From assembly GCA_044349155.1 (NCBI GenBank), contig JBIKRQ010000339.1, forward strand, positions 1 to 6,869: 6,869 nucleotides of DNA. Reading direction: 5' to 3'. The DNA is from VGSZ01 sp044349155. Its GTDB lineage: Bacteria > Myxococcota > UBA727 > VGSZ01. Numbering within the stretch: the stretch's first letter is position 1; the number at the start of each line of letters is the position of its first letter. The translations under genes and the position numbers were made by a program. The notes under the pieces are model-generated. The model searched no databases. It saw only the letters and a list, made by a program, of their open reading frames with translations, and had not been told where the DNA came from. Shown here piece by piece: positions 1-5,838 of this stretch.

Positions 1-135
1 TAACTGTCGTACTTTTTTTTGGTTCTCAGGGAGAAAATGAACGCTCTTTTGGTATTCGCCACTGTTGGCAAGAATTCCATGCACAAGAATGTTGGCCGCA
101 AGTGTGTTTTCTTTTGTGCTTTTTTCTGTTGTCAT
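1..135 (-). CDS. N-terminal 45 codons of a gene cut by the left edge, possibly a class I SAM-dependent methyltransferase
   Basis: An ATG at 135-133 opens a frame with no stop to the left edge, giving 45 residues that begin MTTEKSTKENTLAANILVHG. The ATG overlaps the TGA of the glycosyltransferase gene (ATGA), and an AGGA at 143-146 lies 7 bases upstream, so the start is well supported by translational coupling and a Shine-Dalgarno site. The stretch SGEYQKSVHFLPENQKKVRQ (residues 25-44) resembles the N-terminal region that precedes the SAM-binding fold in some class I methyltransferases of glycan clusters. That is a recalled resemblance, and the SAM-binding motifs would lie outside the window, so the function is tentative. 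The codons are AT-rich and include a run of eight A at 12-19 (plus-strand T). It is most likely the next gene of the glycan operon. Confidence 0.7.
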   Translation of the reverse strand, partial: MTTEKSTKENTLAANILVHGILANSGEYQKSVHFLPENQKKVRQL

Positions 136-1088
136 TGGCTAGTCCTGGTGCCTTTATCGATGCTTGATTTGCCGTAGAACCGGCGAACGATAACCTGGGG
201 GCGGCCTTTCACCTCAATAAATATTTTTGAGATGTAAATGCCGACTGAACCGATGGAGAAAATAATGATGCCACCAATCAAGAATTGAACCGCCATCAAT
301 GAGGTCCAGCCGAGAAAAACCTGTCCACCAAGAATTTTCCTGCCAACCAGGTAAAGGATAACAAAAGAGGCAATGGTTGAAAACAGAACGCCAAGGTAAA
401 ATATGTAGATCAGTGGCTTGTTGCTGTAGCTTGTGATGGCGTCAACGGCCATCGATATTTTCTTTCTTAGTGTGTATGTGGTGTTGCCATCGTAGGTTTT
501 TGTTGCTGTGATACGATGCTGATGAAAACCTGCATCGGTCCAGACGGCGGGGAAGAAGATTTCGCTTTCACCGTAAGAACAAAGGGCGTCAACATATGCC
601 CGATTCATGAGTCTGGAAACGATGTCTCTGTTTGAGATTTTCGTCGGCGATAGCAGGTTGAAGGCCATGTAGAAAGCGTCACTGGTGAGCCGCTTGAGGA
701 ACGGCACCGTCTTGGCCTCGAGCTGCCCGACCACGACGTCAATCTCGGGATCCGACTCCATGCATGCCCAGAACTCGGTGAGGGCCTCAGGCACCTCCTC
801 AAGGTCGACGTCGATCAGAAAAATCCGCTCGCCTGTGGTGTTGTGAAGACCACACATCATCGCGCGATGGTGACCGTAGTTTCGCGCGAGATCGATGACG
901 CGAACGCGGTGGTCTTTTTGGCTGAGCTCCCTCGCGAGAAGTATGCCGTCATCTGGTGATCCATCGTTCACAAAAATAAGCTCGAAATCGCTTGTAATTG
1001 TGCTGGCAGTCGCCGTAATGCGCGAGTAGAATTCGCCGATGTAGCGTCTTGAACCGTAGAGAGTGGTGACGATTGAGAGCTTTGTCAT
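132..1088 (-). CDS. GtrB/DPM-like family 2 glycosyltransferase with two C-terminal membrane helices
   Basis: A 318-residue GT-A enzyme that probably moves a sugar from a nucleotide donor to a polyprenyl phosphate, or directly onto a growing surface glycan, at the inner membrane. The N-terminus SIVTTLYGS (5-13) is the first strand of the nucleotide-binding fold. FVNDGSPDDG (39-48) holds the nucleotide-contacting acids, RNYGHHRAMMCGL (69-81) is typical of the DPM/GtrB group, and DVD (93-95) is the metal-binding DxD. YTLRKKISMAVDAITSYSNK (205-224) is the juxtamembrane segment before two hydrophobic helices at about 226-248 and 263-290, and KGRPQVIV (294-301) is the usual cytoplasmic tail. Length fits the family. 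The start overlaps the wbqC-like stop by ATGA with no clear Shine-Dalgarno, suggesting translational coupling. GC falls to about 45% in the membrane half against about 60% in part of the catalytic half. The exact sugar cannot be read from sequence. Confidence 0.93.
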   Translation of the reverse strand: MTKLSIVTTLYGSRRYIGEFYSRITATASTITSDFELIFVNDGSPDDGILLARELSQKDHRVRVIDLARNYGHHRAMMCGLHNTTGERIFLIDVDLEEVPEALTEFWACMESDPEIDVVVGQLEAKTVPFLKRLTSDAFYMAFNLLSPTKISNRDIVSRLMNRAYVDALCSYGESEIFFPAVWTDAGFHQHRITATKTYDGNTTYTLRKKISMAVDAITSYSNKPLIYIFYLGVLFSTIASFVILYLVGRKILGGQVFLGWTSLMAVQFLIGGIIIFSIGSVGIYISKIFIEVKGRPQVIVRRFYGKSSIDKGTRTSQ

Positions 1089-1816
1089 GGGTGCTTCGTG
1101 AAGTAGAGCCTTGCCTCCGAGCCGACGTTGAAGATCAGGTCGAGAATCGAGACGGCATGGTCAAAGGGCTCAGTCGTTTGCGAGTATTTTGGGTACCAAG
1201 TGTAGTCCATCCACTCAACCGTGATCCCCTTTGCGGCAAATAGCTCGATGTCGAGATATCCTTGCGCAGCCGGGCCGGAAATATAGTGGGTCGCACCTGT
1301 TTGCGCGCAGATGTCGATCAGTCGTCCGATGCGGTCATTCGAGGTGATGAAATCCGTGGACTTGATGAATCTGGTCTGAATGCCGAGGATGCTTGAAATG
1401 GCTGTCAGGAAAAGGAAATTGATCTCGCTCAGAAATTCGAGCGATGCCGCCGTACTGTAGATGTTTTCGATGTGCGTTGAATGCTGTGCAAAATGAGCGG
1501 TTTTCGAGTAGTTCTGTGCCCAACACGCCCAGTGCTTTTCTGCCCATTGCCGGTCGGCGACGCGCACTTCGCAGATCTTCTGGCTGAGTCGTTCATGCTG
1601 GACAGGAATGGTGAGCCATCGGGTTCCTGTTGTTGTTTTGATGCGGTTCCTGTTGCGCCAGTCGTTCTTGGTGAACTGTATGTCATCGAGGATGATGAAC
1701 GTGTCTACATTGTCGATGATGTTGAAGTACCCCTTCCAGGGGATGTAGTTCGATTGCAGGATTGCAACCTTTTTGACCGCTCGCTCAAGCACAGGCGCAG
1801 CCACGTTGCACGTCAC
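1085..1816 (-). CDS. WbqC-family protein of surface polysaccharide biosynthesis
   Basis: A 243-residue WbqC-family protein, a cytoplasmic family common in O-antigen and other glycan clusters whose reaction I cannot state with confidence. Hallmarks visible: VAILQSNYIPWKGYF (17-31), then LDDIQFTKNDWRNRNRIK (43-60) with its paired aspartates and the WRNRN motif, then a late ISGPAAQGYLD segment and WYPKYSQ near the C-terminus. The family usually begins only a few residues before the AILQ strand, so the 16 extra N-terminal residues from the GTG at 1816 are doubtful. GTG codons at 1804 and 1792 are alternatives, an in-frame TGA at 1840-1838 limits any extension, and no start has a convincing ribosome-binding site. 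The 3' end overlaps the glycosyltransferase start (ATGA), so the two are co-translated. WbqC proteins often accompany sugar aminotransferases or methyltransferases, which fits the methyltransferase upstream. Confidence 0.92.
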   Translation of the reverse strand: MTCNVAAPVLERAVKKVAILQSNYIPWKGYFNIIDNVDTFIILDDIQFTKNDWRNRNRIKTTTGTRWLTIPVQHERLSQKICEVRVADRQWAEKHWACWAQNYSKTAHFAQHSTHIENIYSTAASLEFLSEINFLFLTAISSILGIQTRFIKSTDFITSNDRIGRLIDICAQTGATHYISGPAAQGYLDIELFAAKGITVEWMDYTWYPKYSQTTEPFDHAVSILDLIFNVGSEARLYFTKHP

Positions 1817-1851
1817 ATCCTGGCGAGGTGGAGAAGGTCAACCAGCGGCAC

Positions 1852-1947
1852 TCAAGCCTCCGTGTGCGTCGCATCCCGTTGAGCTTCACGTGTGGACCGC
1901 CGTTTCGTCAAGCGCGCGAACATCTGCTCCGTCCCGGCAGACCGCAT
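1852..1947 (-). other. Possible 31-codon coupled frame, or relic, between the methyltransferase and wbqC genes
   Basis: The methyltransferase stop overlaps an ATG (TGATG, 1949-1945) that opens a 31-residue frame beginning MRSAGTEQMFARLTKRRSTR and ending at a TGA at 1854-1852. The product would be basic and shows no motif I recognise, and no Shine-Dalgarno site precedes it. In the same frame a 12-codon GTG frame follows at once (1851-1816), and its TGA overlaps the GTG start of the WbqC gene (GTGA). The two together would bridge the whole gap with coupled starts. They could be a tiny leader that keeps ribosomes on the message, the remains of a deleted gene, or chance. I favour relic or chance, at low confidence. 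Confidence 0.2.
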
Positions 1948-2900
1948 CAGGGTGAGGGAGGTTGGCGGGCGCGCTTGAACGTGAAGGTCATCGGTGTTGC
2001 CCACTCTGCCGGCCACCGGCGCAACAGCCCCAACGCGCCTGTCCGCTGCGCCAGCCGAAGCACGCGCCGGACACGCCGAACGGCGGCAACGGTTTTGAGC
2101 TGCCTGGCAGCAAAGGTGTCATCTGTGAGGAGGCGCTCGAAGCTCGAGGCCAGTTCGCCTTCGTCGAAGGTGACCGTTTGCCCGAATCGTCGAGCAAGCT
2201 GGCGCACCTGCGCGGCGGTAACGAAATTCAGACTGTCCCATGTCGAACGGTGCGCTGCAACGCGCCCTTGAAAGACGCTTGCCGTTGCGGCGGGAAATCC
2301 TGGTATGAGAGGAATTCCAAGATGTGGCTCATATGGTATTTTGTAGTTGGCGCAGCTGTGCACCATTTTACCTCCATATGAAAGAAGCTGATTCATCGAG
2401 AAGAATGCGGTTTCGAGCGAAGCAAGGTGTTCGATAACGTTGAACGAGAAGATGAGGTCGAACTGCCCATGCTGTTCAGGACGCATGGACTCGATGGGAT
2501 CATTCAGCCACGTTGGGTGGGGAGATGGACACGCTGTCGCAACAGCCTGGCTCAACCGGCCGAAGGCGCTAAATGCACCACGACCGGGTTCGACGGCGAC
2601 GACCTCGTAGCCAAGTCCGGCAAGCCACAGGGCGACAAACCCAAGCCCACTGCCCACTTCAAGGATGCGTGCACCTGGCACCAGCCGGTCAACGAGCAGG
2701 GCCCCACAGCGACGTGCTTCGTTGGTGAATGTGTCGACAAGGCTGCGCACTTCTGCCAGCGGCAGGCCGGACTCTGCTGAGGCGCTCGCGACGAAATCCG
2801 CGCCGAAGCGCTGCAGCAGCACGTCGAGTTGCTGGAGGGCCTCGCGTGACGTTGGCGCTGGGCGCACCTCTCCCCCTTGACGGCTGTGCATACCCGCCAC
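1947..2900 (-). CDS. Class I SAM-dependent methyltransferase of the glycan cluster
   Basis: A 317-residue protein with a Rossmann-type SAM-binding core. ILEVGSGLGFVALWLAGLGY (79-98) is motif I with the acidic E81 and the glycine-rich loop, VVAVEP (100-105) carries the ribose-binding acid E104, and FDLIFSFNVIEHL (147-159) is motif IV with the NVIEH signature of type-11/12 methyltransferases. NYKIPYEPHLGIPLIPGFP (185-203) is a segment I associate with cytoplasmic methyltransferases of LPS and capsule clusters. No membrane helix is evident, and the C-terminus is basic (RRVRR). It probably methylates a sugar or glycan intermediate made with the downstream WbqC and glycosyltransferase products, but the substrate is inferred from context only. 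The start is uncertain: GTG 2900, ATG 2891 and GTG 2867 all lie in frame, and only the last has a purine-rich GGGGGAG before it, spaced very short. It begins 24 bp after the PmpB-like stop, in the same frame. Confidence 0.88.
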   Translation of the reverse strand: MAGMHSRQGGEVRPAPTSREALQQLDVLLQRFGADFVASASAESGLPLAEVRSLVDTFTNEARRCGALLVDRLVPGARILEVGSGLGFVALWLAGLGYEVVAVEPGRGAFSAFGRLSQAVATACPSPHPTWLNDPIESMRPEQHGQFDLIFSFNVIEHLASLETAFFSMNQLLSYGGKMVHSCANYKIPYEPHLGIPLIPGFPAATASVFQGRVAAHRSTWDSLNFVTAAQVRQLARRFGQTVTFDEGELASSFERLLTDDTFAARQLKTVAAVRRVRRVLRLAQRTGALGLLRRWPAEWATPMTFTFKRARQPPSP

Positions 2901-2924
2901 TGTCCGTGGACGTCGAACAATCCG

Positions 2925-3407
2925 TCAAGCGCGCGCGCGCGCCTGCCACGACGAGACGATCGCGATACCCGTCAGCATGGCGCCCACGAACGTCAGCACC
3001 GCTCCGCTGCTGTTCGCGAGGGCCACAAGGCCCGGGCCCGGGCAGATGCCCGACAAGCCCCAGCCGATGCCGAACAGGCCTGCGCCCACGACGAGGCGGG
3101 CGTCGATGGCCTTGTTCGTTGGCACCTGAAACGTGCCGCCCAACACCGGCTGCGGCGCGCGTTTGATGAAGCGCCAGGCGATCGCGTGCACGCCGATGGC
3201 GCCCACCATCACGAACAGCAGGCTTGGGTCCCAGGCGCCGCTGACGTCGAGAAAGCCGATGACCTTCGCCGGTTGCGTCATGCCCGAGAGCACCAGGCCC
3301 ACACCAAACAACACCGCCGATACCGCCGCGACCACCGCGCGTTGCCAGCTCGCGTGCTGTGTCGTCGCGGGCGATGTGGCTTCGGCGAGAGGCGCGATCG
3401 ACGTCAT
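2925..3407 (-). CDS. PmpB-like YeeE/YedE-type (DUF6691) membrane protein, putative sulfur-compound transporter half
   Basis: A 160-residue integral membrane protein forming the second half of a split YeeE/YedE transporter. The family imports thiosulfate or related sulfur species across the inner membrane, with conserved cysteines in the pore. Visible are a first helix (about 24-41), GMTQPAKVIGFLDV (42-55), which is diagnostic for this half, a second helix around 62-80, GTFQVPTNKAID (91-102), and GLSGICPGPGLVAL (117-130) with the key cysteine C122, followed by a last helix. ATG 3407 is chosen over an upstream frame opening at 3512 because it overlaps the PmpA-like stop (ATGA) and has GGAG at 3415-3418, 7 bases upstream. 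The upstream extension would be His/Arg-rich and lies wholly inside the partner gene. The last codons are a (GC)7 run giving the tail ARARA. Family call is firm; the transported substrate is inferred. Confidence 0.9.
   Translation of the reverse strand: MTSIAPLAEATSPATTQHASWQRAVVAAVSAVLFGVGLVLSGMTQPAKVIGFLDVSGAWDPSLLFVMVGAIGVHAIAWRFIKRAPQPVLGGTFQVPTNKAIDARLVVGAGLFGIGWGLSGICPGPGLVALANSSGAVLTFVGAMLTGIAIVSSWQARARA
2929..2942. repeat. (GC)7 dinucleotide run at the 3' end of the PmpB-like gene
   Basis: Fourteen bases of perfect alternating GC immediately before the stop codon of the PmpB-like gene encode its Ala-Arg tail. Such tracts can slip during replication, which would change the C-terminus and could read through into the methyltransferase region. 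Whether it varies cannot be judged from one sequence. Confidence 0.8.
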
Positions 3408-3835
3408 GCGGTGGCTCCAATCGTGCGCAGCAGCACCACCGTGAGCATGCCCGTGGCAATGAACGTGACGGTGGCGATGAGCGATCGCGGTGACAGCCGC
3501 GCGTTGCCGCACACGCCGTGACCACTGGTGCAGCCGCCGCCGACCCGCGTGCCCACGCCGACGAGCAGCCCGCCCAGCGCCATCAGTGGCAGCGATCGAT
3601 CAAGGCCGAAGGCCACGCGCGCTGGTGCCATCCAGGCGGCGAACACGCCAACGGCGATCAGTGAAACGACAAACGCCACGCGCCAGGAGCGCTCGTCGGG
3701 CGGGCCCCACAGTCCGGCGAGGATGCCGGAGATGCCCGCGACGCGGCCGTTCATCCACAACAACAGAGACGCCGACAGCCCGATCAGCAGACCGCCGGCG
3801 AGCGATGAATATGGCGTAAAGTCAGTAGGTTGCAT
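3404..3835 (-). CDS. PmpA-like YeeE/YedE-family membrane protein, putative sulfur-compound transporter half
   Basis: A 143-residue, four-helix-type membrane protein that is the first half of the split YeeE/YedE pair and probably pairs with the product of the next gene in the inner membrane. Motifs: GLLIGLSASLLLWMNGRVAG (15-34) with the typical GRVAGISGI, then GGLLVGVGTRVGGGCTSGHG (88-107), continuing VCGNARLSPRS, with cysteines C102 and C109. In YeeE-type thiosulfate importers the equivalent CTSGHGVCG loop takes part in substrate passage. ATG 3835 is preferred to the start eight codons upstream (3859) because AGGGA at 3844-3848 lies 8 bases before it and the protein then has the usual family length. 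The stop overlaps the next start. No rhodanese, persulfide dioxygenase or ArsR-type regulator, the common partners, is present in the window. Confidence 0.91.
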   Translation of the reverse strand: MQPTDFTPYSSLAGGLLIGLSASLLLWMNGRVAGISGILAGLWGPPDERSWRVAFVVSLIAVGVFAAWMAPARVAFGLDRSLPLMALGGLLVGVGTRVGGGCTSGHGVCGNARLSPRSLIATVTFIATGMLTVVLLRTIGATA

Positions 3836-4002
3836 GGCGTGTTTCCCTGACTGTTCCACGGAAGCTGTGCCGGTGTGGCGCTATCACGGACTCGAATCCG
3901 TTGTAGCAGCTCCTGGCGGTCCGGCAACAGGTGGACACCCGCCGGGCCGATCTCCGCCGGTTGTCGGTCGCTGCGGTTGGTGCCGCGTGATGTGTTGTGT
4001 GC
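3836..4002. promoter_or_regulatory. Divergent intergenic region between the PmpA-like and L,D-transpeptidase genes
   Basis: These 167 bp separate two genes read outward, so both promoters should lie here. I see no clear sigma-70 consensus pair on either strand. A near-perfect 14-bp palindrome, CGGACTCGAATCCG at 3887-3900 (one mismatched pair), sits about 52 bp upstream of the PmpA-like start and is the best visible operator candidate. On the minus strand TGATAG, just downstream of it, could serve as a weak -10. No Shine-Dalgarno site is obvious before the plus-strand gene. The assignment rests mainly on gene orientation. Confidence 0.4.
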
Positions 4003-5196
4003 ATGCAGCGCTTCACGACCCTGTGCCTCGCCACACTCTGTGTCACCGCTTGCGGCGTCGAGCTCGACACGGCGAAAGGCCCCGAAACGTCCGAGGTCAC
4101 CGACGACGGTGCGCTCGAAGACGGTCCCGTGGTCGACGACAGCAGTGCCGACATGCTCGATGAAAACCACCTCCCCGATGAGCCGCTGCCCATCAACGAA
4201 GAAGAGATCCAAAACGCCGACGCCATCGTTTGCGCAGCGGGCACCACGTGCATCGAGGAGCTGCCGTTTCGCGCCGTGACGACGACGGTGGGCGGCACCG
4301 ATCGCTTCGACCGCTACAACTGCAGCAGCAGCAACGAGAGTGGTCCTGAGCGCATCTACCGCGTGCTCTTGCCTGGTGCTGGCACGGTCAGCGTCACGCT
4401 CGACACGAGCGTTGGCGGCTCGGGCACCGACATCGACGTGCACATTTTGTCGTCGCTGAGTGCGTCGGCGTGCCTGGCGCGCGGCGATGTCACTGCGACT
4501 GCGAGCCTGGCCGCCGACGAGGTCTACGTCGTGTTCGACACCTATCGCAGAAGCAACGGGACCGAAGGTGCTGGCCGCTTCTCGGGCTTGATCACGTACA
4601 CGCCGCTGCCCGACACCGAGAACAATCCGCTCATCGCTGCCGGTGTGCCTGCGGCGGTTGCCGAGCTCGCGATGGTCGCCTGGAACAGTGCGCGGGAGCA
4701 GGACCTCACCGACAGCCCCGTCTTCACGGTCATCGACTTCTCGAAGCCGTCGTCGAGCAAGCGCCTGTGGACTGTGGACACCGAGAGCGGTGAGCTGCTC
4801 GCGAGCCACCGTGTGACCCACGGCATCGGCAGCAACAGCAGCAGCGATCCGGCCCGCGCTGTGGCCTTCAGCAACGTCGAGGGCAGCAACAAAAGCAGCC
4901 TCGGCCTCGCGCGCACCGCCGAGACCTACACTGGTCGCCATGGTTACAGCCTGCGCCTGGATGGCCTCGAGAGCAGCAACTCGCGCGTCCGCGAGCGTGC
5001 CGTCGTCGTACATGGTGCCGACTACGCCGAAGACAGCTTTGCGAACAACAACGGCTACCTTGGTCGCAGCAATGGTTGCCCAGCGATTGCCCAGAGCCGC
5101 TCGCGCGCGTTCATCAACATCATCAAGGGCGGCACGTTGATGTTCAGCTACTACCCGAGCGACAGCTGGCTCAACAGCAGCCCGTTTCTGAACTGA
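4003..5196 (+). CDS. Lipoprotein with PPC-like domain and YkuD_2-type murein L,D-transpeptidase catalytic domain
   Basis: A 397-residue predicted cell-envelope lipoprotein. ATG 4003 is chosen over GTG 3997 because it gives a neat lipoprotein signal, with lipobox VTAC and lipidated C17 followed by Gly. Residues about 20-72 form an acidic Asp/Glu-rich linker, common in lipoproteins of delta-proteobacterial type. Residues about 86-202 form a beta-rich, PPC-like domain (DRFDRYNCSSSNESGPERIY, then a DIDVHIL strand and VYVVFDTY). Residues about 210-397 match the YkuD_2 murein L,D-transpeptidase group: VIDFSKPSSSKRLWTVD, THGIGSNSSSDPARAVAFSN, YSLRLDGLESSN, VVHGADY with H337, and GRSNGCPAI with S356 and nucleophile C359. 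Such enzymes act on peptidoglycan stem peptides in the periplasm; whether this one cross-links, anchors a protein or hydrolyses is not visible. It converges on the YdjM-like gene 39 bp downstream, where I see no strong terminator. Confidence 0.92.
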   Translation: MQRFTTLCLATLCVTACGVELDTAKGPETSEVTDDGALEDGPVVDDSSADMLDENHLPDEPLPINEEEIQNADAIVCAAGTTCIEELPFRAVTTTVGGTDRFDRYNCSSSNESGPERIYRVLLPGAGTVSVTLDTSVGGSGTDIDVHILSSLSASACLARGDVTATASLAADEVYVVFDTYRRSNGTEGAGRFSGLITYTPLPDTENNPLIAAGVPAAVAELAMVAWNSAREQDLTDSPVFTVIDFSKPSSSKRLWTVDTESGELLASHRVTHGIGSNSSSDPARAVAFSNVEGSNKSSLGLARTAETYTGRHGYSLRLDGLESSNSRVRERAVVVHGADYAEDSFANNNGYLGRSNGCPAIAQSRSRAFINIIKGGTLMFSYYPSDSWLNSSPFLN

Positions 5197-5235
5197 TCGT
5201 CGACGTCATCGTGCGACGCACAGCCGCCGTCATCG

Positions 5236-5784
5236 TCACCGCTGGTGCTCGATGGCGGCGGCCGTGCTCTTGAAACGAGCGACGATGGTGTCGACGACAC
5301 GGCGGTCGGCGCGCGGCGAAAACAACTCCACTGGTGTGCGGCCAACGGTGCGCGCCGTCGCCAGACACGCGAGCACCACCACGAGGCCGAAGAGGCTGTT
5401 TTGCCAACTGGCCAGGTCCCACTGCCACGACGGCAACCATTCCGCCGTCGACCAGGGCCACCAGTACAAGATCGGCCAACCGGGGCCCGAGCCGACCAGG
5501 TCCATCGCGATGTGTGAGTGAAAGGCGAGCACGGCAAGCCCTGCGGCGCGCACCGGCCGTTCTCGTCGACACACCAGGGCCGCCAGCACCGCGGTGGCGA
5601 CGGCGAAGGCCATGCCGTGGGCGAGGCGGTGGTGCCAGGCGAGGTAGAGGTCGTCGCTGATGAGCAGTCCTGCGCCGTCGATGTCGGGGGCGACCGCGGC
5701 GATCGTGCAGACCGCACGCACGCGCCGTGACGACGAGCGGTGACCGATCAACCAACCAACACAGCCATGGATGATGGGCGACAT
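5236..5784 (-). CDS. YdjM/DUF457-type membrane-bound metal-dependent hydrolase
   Basis: A 182-residue membrane protein of the YdjM/DUF457 (LexA-binding, inner-membrane-associated putative hydrolase) family, whose substrate is not known to me. Candidate metal ligands are conserved as in the family: H6 in the N-terminal MSPIIHG, D34 and D36 in APDIDG, H51/H52/H56 in HHRLAHG, and H89, H91 and D95 in FHSHIAMD. Hydrophobic segments lie at about 25-42, 58-72, 80-98 and 130-146, and a Trp-rich loop ILYWWPWS (105-112) follows the metal site. The tail VELFSPRADRRVVDTIVARF is a conserved ending that I associate with this group. The ATG at 5784 gives the usual N-terminus but has no evident Shine-Dalgarno site. 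It lies 60 bp downstream of pbpC on the same strand, so it may be co-transcribed with it, subject to the hairpin between them. Confidence 0.88.
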   Translation of the reverse strand: MSPIIHGCVGWLIGHRSSSRRVRAVCTIAAVAPDIDGAGLLISDDLYLAWHHRLAHGMAFAVATAVLAALVCRRERPVRAAGLAVLAFHSHIAMDLVGSGPGWPILYWWPWSTAEWLPSWQWDLASWQNSLFGLVVVLACLATARTVGRTPVELFSPRADRRVVDTIVARFKSTAAAIEHQR

Positions 5785-5798
5785 CGGTGCAGCATGCG

Positions 5799-5834
5799 CG
5801 CGTGCGCCGCAGTGCCAACTTTTCGGCGCACGCG
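5799..5834 (-). terminator. Strong GC-rich hairpin between pbpC and the YdjM-like gene
   Basis: A perfect 11-bp inverted repeat, CGCGTGCGCCG at 5799-5809 and CGGCGCACGCG at 5824-5834, encloses a 14-base loop. Read on the minus strand, it begins 10 bases after the pbpC stop and ends 14 bases before the YdjM-like start. There is no T-run after the stem, so it is not a classic intrinsic terminator. It could be a weak or factor-assisted terminator, a 3'-end stabiliser for pbpC mRNA, or a structure tuning translation of the next gene. The stem is seen directly; the role is inferred. Confidence 0.5.
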
Positions 5835-5838
5835 ATCT

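Noticed and set aside
12..19. Run of eight A on the coding strand of the left-edge gene as a programmed frameshift site
   Set aside because: The frame stays open through the run and no stop or downstream structure is visible in the window to support frameshifting.
3030..3043. Perfect 14-bp palindrome GCCCGGGCCCGGGC
   Set aside because: It is explained by the codons for the conserved Cys-Pro-Gly-Pro-Gly motif of the PmpB-like protein.
3408..3512. A 35-residue His/Arg-rich N-terminal extension of the PmpB-like protein, resembling a metal-binding tail
   Set aside because: It lies wholly inside the PmpA-like gene, while the internal ATG at 3407 has both an ATGA overlap and a good GGAG site.
2689..3525. 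A 278-codon minus-strand frame and a 214-codon plus-strand frame (2877-3521) over the PmpB-like gene
   Set aside because: Both are Arg/Ala/Gly-rich without motifs and overlap the PmpB-like frame, which has family hallmarks and a good ribosome-binding site.
3880..3915. A tRNA T-arm-like string (ACTCGAATCC) in the divergent spacer
   Set aside because: No acceptor, D or anticodon stems can be formed around it, and no CCA or other tRNA features are present.
4321..4980. Recurrent AGC/AAC codon clusters in the lipoprotein gene as a tandem repeat
   Set aside because: They are scattered Ser/Asn codons in a biased codon set without a constant unit or spacing.
3784..5013. A 409-codon open frame on the minus strand opposite the L,D-transpeptidase gene
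   Set aside because: It is antisense to a gene with clear catalytic motifs, shows no domain, and its Arg/Ala/Val-rich makeup is what high-GC DNA gives in a shadow frame.
5197..5235. Possible bidirectional terminator between the convergent L,D-transpeptidase and YdjM-like genes
   Set aside because: Only a 5-bp stem (CGTCG/CGACG) and a CGTCATCGT direct repeat are seen, with no T-run on either strand.
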